Assembly: GCA_945787485.1 (NCBI GenBank)
Contig: CALZHV010000015.1
Span: 1-19,412, forward strand
DNA: 19,412 bases
Reading direction: 5' to 3'
Source of the DNA: an uncultured Lachnospiraceae bacterium
Lineage (GTDB): Bacteria > Bacillota > Clostridia > Lachnospirales > Lachnospiraceae
Shown here: piece after piece, positions 1 through 7,495 of the stretch
Layout of the letters: each line of letters opens with the position of its first letter
How positions within the stretch are numbered: position 1 is the first letter of the stretch
Program-made: the position numbers and the translations under genes
The notes under the pieces: model-generated
Databases searched by the model: none
Told to the model about the DNA's origin: nothing
The model's input: only the letters and a program-made list of their open reading frames with translations

Positions 1-1
1 G

Positions 2-391
2 ACTGAAACAAGAACGATAATTATATATGAAGCACCTCACAGATTGATAAAAACGCTTGAAGAATTAAAGGAAGCTTTAGGAGACAGACGACTTACTATT
101 TGCAAAGAGCTTACAAAAAAATACGAAAACTTTGAGCCAACAACAATAGCCGGGGCGTTGCTAAAATATGAGGATGAGGAGCCAAGAGGGGAACACATTC
201 TTGTTATTGAAGGTATATCACATAACGATTTAGTTATGGAGGATAGAAAAAAATGGGAATCAATGTCGGTTGTTGACCATATAAAGATGTATATGAGTCA
301 GGGTATGGATAAGAAAGAAGCGACAAAACAGGTTGCAAAAGACCGGGGAGTTTCAAAAAGGGAAATATACGAGTATTCGACAGATATTTAA
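2..391 (+). CDS. rsmI: 16S rRNA 2'-O-ribose methyltransferase RsmI, C-terminal part (5' end outside window)
   Basis: RsmI methylates the 2'-O of C1402 in 16S rRNA using S-adenosylmethionine, in the cytoplasm. The frame is open back to base 2 and reads TETRTIIIYEAPHRL at the window edge. YEAPHRL is a hallmark of the RsmI/YraL family, followed by the typical DRRLTICKELTKKYE and EPRGEHILVIEG blocks. The C-terminus (KEATKQVAKDRGVSKREIYE) matches the small helical domain found at the end of full-length RsmI. About 129 residues are present of a usual length near 280, so the catalytic N-terminal half lies upstream. A TTG at 44 could be mistaken for a start, but conserved family sequence continues upstream of it. 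Stop is TAA at 389-391. Family identity is strong; the symbol rests on family knowledge. Confidence 0.9.
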   Translation, partial: TETRTIIIYEAPHRLIKTLEELKEALGDRRLTICKELTKKYENFEPTTIAGALLKYEDEEPRGEHILVIEGISHNDLVMEDRKKWESMSVVDHIKMYMSQGMDKKEATKQVAKDRGVSKREIYEYSTDI

Positions 392-392
392 T

Positions 393-421
393 TTGACAAA
401 AATTAGCTAAAGTTGTATCTT
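393..421 (+). promoter_or_regulatory. Sigma-A type promoter for the DUF4870 gene
   Basis: A perfect -35 box TTGACA (393-398) is followed after 17 bp by TATCTT (416-421, 4 of 6 matches to TATAAT). It begins two bases after the rsmI stop codon and would give a leader of about 30 nt before the ATG at 460. This suggests the small membrane protein is transcribed independently of rsmI. Confidence 0.55.
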
Positions 422-459
422 TTACTTATGTGTTTAGTTAAAGAAAGTGAGGCATTGTT

Positions 460-789
460 ATGGAATCAAAAATAGCAGCAATTTTAAGTTATTTCACATG
501 GGTAGGCTTTATCATTGCATTTGTTGCAGGAGATAAAAATGATGAGTATCTTAAGCATCATATAAATCAGGCATTGGTGCTTACAATTGCGAGTACGATT
601 GTTACTGTAGTCGGAACAGTTTTAAGCATTTCTTTAGGCTCGATACAGCTTTTAAATGCATTGGTGAATCTTATGCTTACAGGAATTAATCTTGCTATTT
701 TGGCATTTGCAATTCTTGGTATTATTTCAGCAGCTAAGGAAGAAACAAAGCCACTTCCGATTATTGGAGAAATTAAGATTATCAAGTAA
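460..789 (+). CDS. DUF4870/Tic20-like small integral membrane protein
   Basis: A 109-residue protein that is mostly membrane-spanning. Three to four hydrophobic segments lie at about residues 5-24, 37-60 and 62-90. The pattern AAILSYFTWVGFIIAF, then a short polar loop with KHHINQAL, is typical of DUF4870 proteins, which resemble Tic20; their function is unknown. The length agrees with the family. The start is set by the SD-like GAAAGTGAGG about 8 bases before the ATG. It has its own promoter upstream and a strong terminator just downstream, so it is probably monocistronic. The C-terminal tail is cytoplasmic-looking and charged. No catalytic residues are visible and I assign no function beyond the fold. 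Confidence 0.75.
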   Translation: MESKIAAILSYFTWVGFIIAFVAGDKNDEYLKHHINQALVLTIASTIVTVVGTVLSISLGSIQLLNALVNLMLTGINLAILAFAILGIISAAKEETKPLPIIGEIKIIK

Positions 790-819
790 TTATGTAAGCA
801 GTACATAAATGCTTATGGT

Positions 820-866
820 AACGAAAAAGGGTATGTGATTTAGATTATCACGTACCTTTTTTCGTT
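820..866 (+). terminator. Intrinsic terminator after the DUF4870 gene
   Basis: A 20-bp near-perfect stem pairs 820-839 with 847-866 around a 7-base loop, with two non-Watson-Crick positions. The arms carry A-runs and T-runs (ACGAAAAAGG paired with CCTTTTTTCG), so it could work in both directions. It separates this gene from the AI-2E gene. Confidence 0.8.
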
Positions 867-998
867 AGCGAATAGTGTATCCGTTCTGTATGAATAAAAA
901 TTGGAAACATGTATGATACTTTATAAAATTTGCTTGATAAATCGAGGAAAAGTGGTACTCTATATATGTATAAATTTTAGAAAAAGAAAAGGTGGATT

Positions 999-2297
999 AT
1001 GAAGGACAAAGAAAAGAAAAAGATTATTAGAATAGTAATTGCGCTTATAACTTTTACCGTGCTGTTGATTTATTTTGTAAATCACTGGTCTGTTGCACAG
1101 GATTTATGCAATAAGGCAGTTGCACTTGTATTTCCGTTTTTATTAGGATGTGCAATTGCATTTGTTATTAATATTCCTATGAGCTGGATAGAGGGAAGCC
1201 TGTTTAAAAAACCTGACAGGAAGATATATAAATTCAAACGACCTGTAAGCATGGTGTTATCATATATTCTTGCAGTTCTTGTTGTTGCAATGGTTATTCT
1301 TGTCGTTGTACCTGAATTTAAAAACACTGTAACGATTTTGTATCGCCGCCTTCCAGGGGCATTGGAAAGTGTCAAAATATGGGTTTTAAAATATACGTCG
1401 TCATATCCTGAAATAACGAAAAAGATTAGTGAAATTCAGGTTGACTGGAAGGCAGTAGGAGAGCTGTTTAAAAATACCGGCGGTACATTCCTTTCGGCAA
1501 CCGTGTCAATTTTCTCATCAATTGTATCCGGTGTAATAAATGTAATAGTCGGACTTATATTCTCCATATACATTCTTTCACAGAAGGAAGTACTTGTTAA
1601 GCAGTCAAAGAAGCTTATATATGCAATTTTTAAGGAAGAAATTGCTGATGAGATAATGGTTTTTGCCAAGCTTGCAAATAAAACGTTTTCAAAATTCTTT
1701 GCATGTCAGTTCAGAGAAGGAATAATACTCGGAGCATTGTTTGCAATTTCAATGACAATATTGAGGCTTCCTTACGCTCTGACAATAGGAATACTTATTG
1801 CGTTTACGGCACTTATACCTATTTTTGGCGCCTTTGTCGGACTGTTAATAGGGTGTCTGCTTATTTTGGTTGAGTCACCGAAGCTTGTAATCTGGTTTAT
1901 AATTTTGTTCTTTGTATTGCAGTTTATAGAGAATTATCTTATTTATCCAAAGCTTGTAGGTGGCGATATAGGTTTATCGGCAATATGGGTGCTTTTGGCT
2001 GTAATTGTCGGTGGTGATCTTATGGGCGTTGTCGGAATGTTTGTATTCATTCCGTTAGTATCAGTTATTTATGCATATTTGAGAAGTCTGATAAACAGAA
2101 GGCTTGATGCAAAGGAAATAAATGTAGATGAAAAAACTGTTCCGGACGATGCGGTTCCGCTTATGCAGAGCAGAGGCAGAATGTTTGCAAGAAAACCTAA
2201 AAATAAAGTGTCTTTTAACGCGGAAGATAACAACCAGGATGAGTCGGAGCAAGCTGACAAGGAAGAATCCAACAAGGAAGATTCCCAAGATGAATAA
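999..2297 (+). CDS. AI-2E family (UPF0118) transporter-like membrane protein
   Basis: A 432-residue polytopic protein with the AI-2E/TqsA/YdbI family layout. Two N-terminal membrane segments (about 10-28 and 38-60) are followed by one at 80-105. A central, mostly soluble stretch (about 105-165) comes next, then a hydrophobic C-terminal half (about 165-200 and 235-370). The segment TALIPIFGAFVGLLIG, followed by LQFIENYLIYPKLVG, is diagnostic of the family. Known members export autoinducer-2 or act as Na+(Li+)/H+ antiporters; the substrate here cannot be read from sequence. The last 60 residues form a hydrophilic Asp/Glu/Lys-rich tail, longer than usual. The start has the SD AAAGGTGG 5 bases upstream. 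The DUF815 gene follows after 44 bp, probably on the same transcript. Confidence 0.88.
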   Translation: MKDKEKKKIIRIVIALITFTVLLIYFVNHWSVAQDLCNKAVALVFPFLLGCAIAFVINIPMSWIEGSLFKKPDRKIYKFKRPVSMVLSYILAVLVVAMVILVVVPEFKNTVTILYRRLPGALESVKIWVLKYTSSYPEITKKISEIQVDWKAVGELFKNTGGTFLSATVSIFSSIVSGVINVIVGLIFSIYILSQKEVLVKQSKKLIYAIFKEEIADEIMVFAKLANKTFSKFFACQFREGIILGALFAISMTILRLPYALTIGILIAFTALIPIFGAFVGLLIGCLLILVESPKLVIWFIILFFVLQFIENYLIYPKLVGGDIGLSAIWVLLAVIVGGDLMGVVGMFVFIPLVSVIYAYLRSLINRRLDAKEINVDEKTVPDDAVPLMQSRGRMFARKPKNKVSFNAEDNNQDESEQADKEESNKEDSQDE

Positions 2298-2341
2298 AAT
2301 GAAAATAGTAAGTAGAAAGCGTATTTAAAAGGAGAATTACT

Positions 2342-3649
2342 ATGTATAATCAAATAGCCAAGCTGGTGTTATATAGAGATTTGGGAGAAAACTCGATTCT
2401 TGTAAATTTGGCAGAGATATTTCGGGCCTGTGATAATGAAGAGGCCGGCAAGGACGAGCTTATTACGAGAATATTTGAACAGATAAAAAGAATTCTTGAT
2501 TTGGCAACAAGCTATGGCTTTGATAAAAATCTTTGGCAGAATTATCTGACATATATTTTAGTTACAAATGAAAATTCATTTACACTTACATGTGAGGGAG
2601 TAGGTGCGGGAGAAGGTACCGTAAACACACTTGCAAAACATGATTATGAAATTTTCTTAAAGCTTTTTTGCTATGATTTTAGTGATATAGAAAAAAAGCT
2701 TGGAATAGACTGTTTTTCCATAATTACAAATTATAAATCCTTGCCGAAAAAAGAACAGATGTACAATAAGAATGTTTCCCAAAAGGTAATAAAATTAAGC
2801 GAAGCAATAAGCAAGTCTGTTTCGGCAGATGAGGTTTTCGACCTGATGACAGACTTTTATAAGCATTACGGTGTAGGAATGTTTGGACTTAATAAAGCGT
2901 TTCGAATTAGCCATGAACCGGGCGAGGATTTGAAGTTTATTGAGATAAATAATACAGACATGGTTCTTTTGGATAATATTGTCGGATATGAAATTCAAAA
3001 GCAGAAGCTTGTAAATAACACAGAAGCATTTGTAGAGGGAAGAAGAGCCAATAATGTATTGTTATTTGGTGATAGCGGAACAGGGAAATCTACGAGCATA
3101 AAGGCTATAATAAATGAATATTATGACCGCGGACTCAGAATTATTGAAATATACAAGCACCAGTTTAAGGATTTGTCTGCCATAATATCACATATTAAGA
3201 ACAGAAATTATAAATTTATAATTTATATGGATGATCTTTCATTTGAAGAATTTGAAATAGAATACAAATATCTGAAAGCGGTAATAGAAGGTGGTCTTGA
3301 AACGAAGCCGGATAACGTGTTAATATACGCAACCTCAAACAGAAGACATCTCATCAAGGAAACATGGAATGACAGAAATGACATGAATGTGGAGCTTCAT
3401 CAGTCAGATACCATGCAGGAGAAGCTTTCGTTAGTCAATAGGTTCGGCGTGACGATAAATTATTCTAAACCGTCAAAGAAGGAATTTAATAATATAGTAT
3501 GTGAGCTGGCAAAGCGTCATCCTGAGCTGACATTGACACAGGAAGAGCTTTTGGCGGAGGCAAACAAATGGGAGCTTTCACATGGCGGCGTATCAGGAAG
3601 AACAGCACAGCAATTTATTGATTATCTTTTAGGTAATGTAAAGGATTAG
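2342..3649 (+). CDS. DUF815-family ATP-binding protein (AAA+-like P-loop ATPase)
   Basis: A 435-residue soluble protein. The N-terminal 200 residues are helical and of unknown role. The C-terminal half is the DUF815 nucleotide-binding domain. Its Walker A motif is GDSGTGKST at residues 243-251 (K249), Walker B is IIYMDDLSFE (D297, D298), and a sensor-like ATSNRRHL lies at about 327. A C-terminal lid includes the segment GGVSGRTAQQFIDYLL. Family knowledge: DUF815 proteins are AAA+-related ATPases of unsettled biological role. The start is fixed by AAGGAGAATTACT before the ATG. It follows the AI-2E gene by 44 bp on the same strand. Its stop is only 8 bp from the stop of the convergent minus-strand gene, and no terminator hairpin is visible between them. 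Confidence 0.85.
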   Translation: MYNQIAKLVLYRDLGENSILVNLAEIFRACDNEEAGKDELITRIFEQIKRILDLATSYGFDKNLWQNYLTYILVTNENSFTLTCEGVGAGEGTVNTLAKHDYEIFLKLFCYDFSDIEKKLGIDCFSIITNYKSLPKKEQMYNKNVSQKVIKLSEAISKSVSADEVFDLMTDFYKHYGVGMFGLNKAFRISHEPGEDLKFIEINNTDMVLLDNIVGYEIQKQKLVNNTEAFVEGRRANNVLLFGDSGTGKSTSIKAIINEYYDRGLRIIEIYKHQFKDLSAIISHIKNRNYKFIIYMDDLSFEEFEIEYKYLKAVIEGGLETKPDNVLIYATSNRRHLIKETWNDRNDMNVELHQSDTMQEKLSLVNRFGVTINYSKPSKKEFNNIVCELAKRHPELTLTQEELLAEANKWELSHGGVSGRTAQQFIDYLLGNVKD

Positions 3650-3657
3650 TTTGCTTG

Positions 3658-4281
3658 CTATTTATGAGCTGATTTGATATTATTTAAGTTGTTTACGATT
3701 ATCGGTCCTGACAGAGTCTTATTCCGGGATGCAAGCTTTTCAAGCTCGTTAAATGATTTATTGTCATTTTCATCAAGATAAATTTTGCCAAGCATTCCGT
3801 AGCTTGAGCTTAAATCCGAGCCTATAGAAATGCTGTATTGAAGATATTCTTTGGCAGCAGATATATTTCCTTCTTCAATTAATAAGCTGCTGATTGAATC
3901 GAGCGTTCTAATAAGCGAAAGATAGTTTTGATCGTATTCGGATAAAGCATCTAAATTTGCAGGACCATACATGAGCTTAAGTTCCGTATTGCTGTATTTG
4001 GAAAGGTCGATAATCCTTTTTTCACTAAGCTGATTAAGCTCATTAATGAGGCTGTTATATTTATCGGATGATGAAGCGTTAACAGGAAGCTTATCAAGAG
4101 ATAAATTTACATAGTCAAGATTTGAAATATCTGCCTTTCTTGTCGAATTAGCTTTTGATTCACGTTCAAGAAAGCTGCGTTTGTTTTTTTCTATTTTTTT
4201 ATCAAATATTATTCTGTTTCGCGCTACAAGTAATACGGCAGCGAAGGTTATAAATATAATAACAAGATTAATATAATACAT
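3658..4281 (-). CDS. Membrane-anchored helical (TPR-like) protein of unknown function
   Basis: A 207-residue protein. One N-terminal membrane segment (residues 2-20, YYINLVIIFITFAAVLLVA) is followed by a basic stop-transfer stretch and a charged linker. The C-terminal half is helical. The segment LLIEEGNISAAKEYLQYSISIGSDLSSSYGMLGKIYL is split here as EEGNISAAKEYLQYSI plus SSSYGMLGKIYLDE; both halves look like TPR helices, as in scaffold proteins. I do not recognise a named family. The ATG at 4281 is preferred over an in-frame upstream codon at 4326. The SD AAAGGA lies 8 bases ahead of it, while the upstream extension has no SD and would overlap the divergent small gene. Its start is 25 bp from the start of the plus-strand gene at 4307, so both leaders overlap the opposite coding sequence. 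Confidence 0.7.
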   Translation of the reverse strand: MYYINLVIIFITFAAVLLVARNRIIFDKKIEKNKRSFLERESKANSTRKADISNLDYVNLSLDKLPVNASSSDKYNSLINELNQLSEKRIIDLSKYSNTELKLMYGPANLDALSEYDQNYLSLIRTLDSISSLLIEEGNISAAKEYLQYSISIGSDLSSSYGMLGKIYLDENDNKSFNELEKLASRNKTLSGPIIVNNLNNIKSAHK

Positions 4282-4306
4282 AATTATTCCTTTCGGAGGT
4301 GAAAAA

Positions 4307-4405
4307 ATGATTAATTTTAATAACAAGAAAACACAGAGAATAATAGCAGCTGTTATTTCGGGTATACTTGTTCTCGCTATGGTGCTTGGCCTTTTATTCT
4401 CTTAA
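4307..4405 (+). CDS. 32-residue single-span membrane peptide, Prli42-like
   Basis: A small open frame with a perfect SD GGAGGTG (4295-4301) ending 5 bases before the ATG. The product starts MINFNNKKTQRIIAAVISG and continues ILVLAMVLGLLFS. This is a short basic N-terminus with KKTQR, then one hydrophobic helix to the last residue. That layout matches conserved small Firmicute membrane proteins such as Prli42, the stressosome anchor of Listeria, which also has a KK-Q-(K/R) start and a single C-terminal helix. The Prli42 link is inference from layout and size, not a proven homology. The VanW gene starts 54 bp downstream on the same strand, so this may be the first gene of that operon. It is too short for most gene finders. 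Confidence 0.72.
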   Translation: MINFNNKKTQRIIAAVISGILVLAMVLGLLFS

Positions 4406-4459
4406 AACTATTTACAAGATAACACGATTGATTTGCTTTTTCAAGGAGGGAGCCCTGTA

Positions 4460-5962
4460 ATGAAAAAAACAAAATTCATAGCAAAGATTAATAGAATATG
4501 TATCGGTTTCGCAGGTGTTTTTTGTGCTGTGTGTATTGCAGGTGGATTAAAAGCAAATGCTGAAGAAACAGATGATACTACCATATTGCCTAATGTTTAT
4601 GTTGAAGGTGTAAACATTGGAGGAATGGACATTGAAAATGCCAGAAATTCTTTGAGTGATATATTCGATTCTTTAAATACAAAAAATATCACATTAAATT
4701 GTGAAGAATCACAGGTATCAACGACACTTGGCGAGATGGGATATACTACCAATATTGAAGATGTGCTTGATGAAGCAGCAGGATATGGTAACAAGGGTAA
4801 TGTGTTACAAAGATTTCGTGATACTGAAGAATTGACAAATGGCTCAAAAAAGGTGGAATTAACAATACAGCCTTCTCTTGCAGACAATGCGAAAGAAAAA
4901 ATAGAAGAGATTGTTGTGCAATATAACAGAGAGGCTACACCTGCCAAATTTGAAATAATTGACGGCACTCCAAATATAACACCTGAGATAAACGGAATTG
5001 CCGTAAATGTTGATGGAACAGTTGATGCTATTGAAGATGCGTTAGCACATGCCGGCATTGGCGATAACATTTTCGTTGATGTTGTATGTGACATCACAAG
5101 TCCTGATGCTACAAGTGAGGTATTTAAAGAAATAACAGATGTGTTGGGCTCATTTACAACCAATTATCAGGGTGATTCGGGAAGAATGAGAAATGTTGAA
5201 AACGCAACACACTTTATAGACGGTTCAATTGTAATGCCGGGAGAAACATTTGATGTAAATGCAACAATAGAGCCATATACTGAAGCAAACGGTTATTATT
5301 ATGCAGCAGAATATTCGGGAGGAAAGGTAGTTCAGGGCCTCGGCGGAGGTATATGCCAGGTTTCTACAACCCTGTATAATGCAGTTCTTTGGTCAGAGCT
5401 TGAGGTTGTACAAAGACAAAATCACAGTATGACCGTCGGATATGTTGAGCTTTCAATGGATGCGGCAATAGCCGGAGATGTAAAGAATTTTGTGTTTAAG
5501 AACAGTTCGGAATATCCTATTTATATTCAGGGAGCAACACAGGACGGAAAACTCACATTTGCAATATACGGTCATGAAACAAGACCGGAAAACAGAACTA
5601 TAGAATTTGAGTCAAGACTTATAAGCACAATTGCTCCGCCATCTGAACCAATAGAAACTGTAGACCCATCACTTGCTCCTGGAACAAGAAATGTTACTCA
5701 GAAGGCGAGAAACGGATATGTGGCAGAGCTTTGGAAGCATATATATATAGATGGAGAATTGAAAGAATCAGTTCAGATAAATACCAGCAGTTATAATGCT
5801 GCGGCAGAATATGTTACTGTCGGACCTGATGCTCCGGAAACACCAACAGAACCTGAAGAACCGACAGAGCCTGAGGAACCGACGGACCCGGAAGAGCCGA
5901 CAGACCCTGTGGAACCGTCAGAAAAAGTATGGCGCAGATTTATGAATTTATTTCTTAAATAA
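4460..5962 (+). CDS. Secreted VanW-family protein with peptidoglycan-binding-like and G5-like regions
   Basis: A 500-residue exported protein. The signal peptide spans residues 1-35, with a basic start, the hydrophobic segment IGFAGVFCAVCIAGGL and likely cleavage after ANA. Residues about 50-220 resemble the PG_binding_4 domain that usually precedes VanW. Residues about 229-375 form the VanW domain, with the signature GLGGGICQVSTTLYNA and the conserved GETFDVN. Residues about 405-450 resemble a G5-type beta domain. The C-terminus has a Pro/Glu/Thr linker (four 6-residue repeats) and ends in EKVWRRFMNLFLK. VanW is named from vancomycin-resistance clusters, but most members are general cell-surface proteins; no other van gene is here. 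The ATG at 4460 has AAGGAGGG ahead of it and yields a clean signal peptide. An in-frame TTG at 4433 does not. The next gene follows after 18 bp. Confidence 0.87.
   Translation: MKKTKFIAKINRICIGFAGVFCAVCIAGGLKANAEETDDTTILPNVYVEGVNIGGMDIENARNSLSDIFDSLNTKNITLNCEESQVSTTLGEMGYTTNIEDVLDEAAGYGNKGNVLQRFRDTEELTNGSKKVELTIQPSLADNAKEKIEEIVVQYNREATPAKFEIIDGTPNITPEINGIAVNVDGTVDAIEDALAHAGIGDNIFVDVVCDITSPDATSEVFKEITDVLGSFTTNYQGDSGRMRNVENATHFIDGSIVMPGETFDVNATIEPYTEANGYYYAAEYSGGKVVQGLGGGICQVSTTLYNAVLWSELEVVQRQNHSMTVGYVELSMDAAIAGDVKNFVFKNSSEYPIYIQGATQDGKLTFAIYGHETRPENRTIEFESRLISTIAPPSEPIETVDPSLAPGTRNVTQKARNGYVAELWKHIYIDGELKESVQINTSSYNAAAEYVTVGPDAPETPTEPEEPTEPEEPTDPEEPTDPVEPSEKVWRRFMNLFLK
5846..5917 (+). repeat. 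Four tandem 18-bp units encoding T(E/D)PxEP
   Basis: Four consecutive 18-bp units inside the VanW gene encode TEPEEP, TEPEEP, TDPEEP and TDPVEP. Third-position differences between units show that they have diverged. The product is an acidic, proline-rich wall-spanning or spacer segment near the C-terminus. Confidence 0.85.
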
Positions 5963-5980
5963 AAGCAAAGGATGTGCAAT

Positions 5981-6973
5981 ATGGAATCAGGAAGCTTAGA
6001 GGAGCTTAAACTTACCAGATCGGTAATTAAACATATTCAAAAAAAGGATAAGTCATTACAACAGGGCACAGGTGTAGGTGATGATTATTCGCATTATAAT
6101 ATTGATGACAAGAATCTTGTTTTCGCTTCGGCGGTATCAGCTGATATGTATATTGCATGGGTAAAGGCGATAAATAATATAGTGGTTTCAGGTGCGAAAC
6201 CGTTTGGAGCAATGATTACTGTTTTGCTAAATAATGAAACAGAAGAAAAATTACTTAAGAAATATATGGAGCTTGCAAATAAGCTCGCTGATAAATATAA
6301 TATTCAGATAATGGGTGGGCACACTCAGGTTAGTCCGGTTTACAAAAGTGACAGCTTCTGCATTACGATGGTTGCCGAGACAAAGGATGTAATAAGGAAT
6401 ATAAAAGAAATAAAACCGGATTGCGATATTGTTATGGTTGGCAATGCGGGATGCATGGGTTCCGATTTAATACTTAAGCATAAGGAAGACGAACTTAGAG
6501 AAAGATTTGCGTCATCGTATCTGGATGAACAGAAAATTAACGCTTCGAATTATTGCCTGAATGAATATATTGAGATTATTAAAAAATGTAAAGATATATA
6601 TTATATGCATGATATTTCAACTTCAGGATTGTATGGTGCACTTTGGCAAATGAGTGTCAAGATTAAGAAAGGCTTTGAAATAGATCACGGCTTTATCCCG
6701 ATTAATCAGGGAACTATTGAAATATCAGAATTTTTTAATATTAATCCATATTTGCTTGATGGAACAGGTGCAATGCTGGTCATTGTAAAAGATGCTGCGG
6801 AATTGGTTGAAAAATTTGAAAATGCAAAAATTCCGGTTGCCTCAATTGGAAAAATAACTGATAATCACGATAAAGTAATTCTTTATCATGATGCTGATTA
6901 CAATAAGATAGAAAAGAGATTTCTTACACCTGCAAAGGGTGATGAAATATATAAAGTTCTTACCGTTGTGTAA
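5981..6973 (+). CDS. HypE/PurM-like (AIR synthase superfamily) protein without the HypE C-terminal cysteine
   Basis: A 330-residue soluble protein of the PurM/HypE/ThiL/SelD superfamily, which binds ATP across a dimer interface. Visible motifs are GTGVGDDYSHY near residue 30, in the place of the GDDA ATP/Mg motif. NIVVSGAKPFGAMITVLL (about 65-82) matches the N-D-x-x-x-x-GA-x-P region. GGHTQV is at about 112, HDISTSGLYGALWQM at about 208, and LLDGTGAMLVIV opens the C-terminal domain. It ends ITDNHDKVILYH...YKVLTVV. Hydrogenase-maturation HypE ends in a PRIC-type cysteine that carries the cyanide precursor; that is absent here, so hydrogenase maturation is unlikely. The ATG at 5981 is chosen because AAAGGA lies 8 bases before it; the ATG at 5972 overlaps that SD. 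It sits 18 bp after VanW and 39 bp before the Lrp gene. The substrate is unknown. Confidence 0.75.
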   Translation: MESGSLEELKLTRSVIKHIQKKDKSLQQGTGVGDDYSHYNIDDKNLVFASAVSADMYIAWVKAINNIVVSGAKPFGAMITVLLNNETEEKLLKKYMELANKLADKYNIQIMGGHTQVSPVYKSDSFCITMVAETKDVIRNIKEIKPDCDIVMVGNAGCMGSDLILKHKEDELRERFASSYLDEQKINASNYCLNEYIEIIKKCKDIYYMHDISTSGLYGALWQMSVKIKKGFEIDHGFIPINQGTIEISEFFNINPYLLDGTGAMLVIVKDAAELVEKFENAKIPVASIGKITDNHDKVILYHDADYNKIEKRFLTPAKGDEIYKVLTVV

Positions 6974-7012
6974 GGAAAGCAAACTCAAAAAACTTGAAAA
7001 GGAGTAAGTGCT

Positions 7013-7495
7013 ATGAATATTGACATTTTGAAACTTATAGAATCAGACAGTAAGCTTACTGTTAAGGATATAGCTGTAATGCTTGATCTGGATGAGGCGG
7101 CAGTCGCGGCGGACATAAAGGCTATGGAAGAAGGAAAGATTATCTGCGGTTATCATACAATGATTGACTGGGATAAAGTATCAGAAGAGAAGGTTACTGC
7201 TCTTATAGAAGTAAAAGTAACTCCTCAAAGAGCACAGGGCTTTGATAAAATAGCTGAACGAATTTATAACTTTGATGAAGTGCATGCAGTATATCTTATT
7301 GCCGGTGCATATGATTTTACAGTAGTTATTCAGGGTAAAACTCTTAGAGAGGTTTCCCATTTCGTATCAGAAAAGCTTGCTGTTCTTGATGCTGTAATCG
7401 GGACATCAACAAACTTTGTACTTAAAAAGTATAAAGACCACGGCGTGATTTTTGAGACAACAACAAAGGATGAAAGGTTGGCGATTGTACCATAA
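7013..7495 (+). CDS. alaR: Lrp/AsnC-family transcriptional regulator, AlaR-like
   Basis: A 160-residue regulator. Residues 1-60 form the winged helix-turn-helix (LTVKDIAVMLDLDEAAVAADIKAMEEGKII). Residues about 65-150 form the RAM/AsnC ligand-binding domain (VTALIEVKVTPQRAQGFDKIA, split here as VTALIEVKVTP and QRAQGFDKIA), ending in VLKKYKDHGVIFE. From memory it resembles B. subtilis AlaR (YugG), which controls the alanine transaminase gene alaT. The same pairing occurs here: the stop TAA shares its last A with the ATG of the aminotransferase (TAATG), implying translational coupling and supporting the assignment. The SD AAAAGGAG lies ahead of the ATG. The effector amino acid is not readable from sequence. 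The symbol is an assignment by family and context. Confidence 0.82.
   Translation: MNIDILKLIESDSKLTVKDIAVMLDLDEAAVAADIKAMEEGKIICGYHTMIDWDKVSEEKVTALIEVKVTPQRAQGFDKIAERIYNFDEVHAVYLIAGAYDFTVVIQGKTLREVSHFVSEKLAVLDAVIGTSTNFVLKKYKDHGVIFETTTKDERLAIVP

Noticed and set aside
44..391. Complete 115-residue gene starting at TTG 44
   Set aside because: RsmI family sequence (YEAPHRL) continues in frame upstream, so this is the end of a longer gene.
4597..5163. 188-codon open frame on the minus strand
   Set aside because: It lies wholly inside the VanW gene, has no ribosome binding site, and its translation is Ser/Ile-rich low-complexity sequence typical of an antisense shadow.
4460..5962. Vancomycin-resistance function for the VanW protein
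   Set aside because: No vanR/S/H/A/X genes are nearby, and VanW domains are widespread in wall proteins unrelated to resistance.
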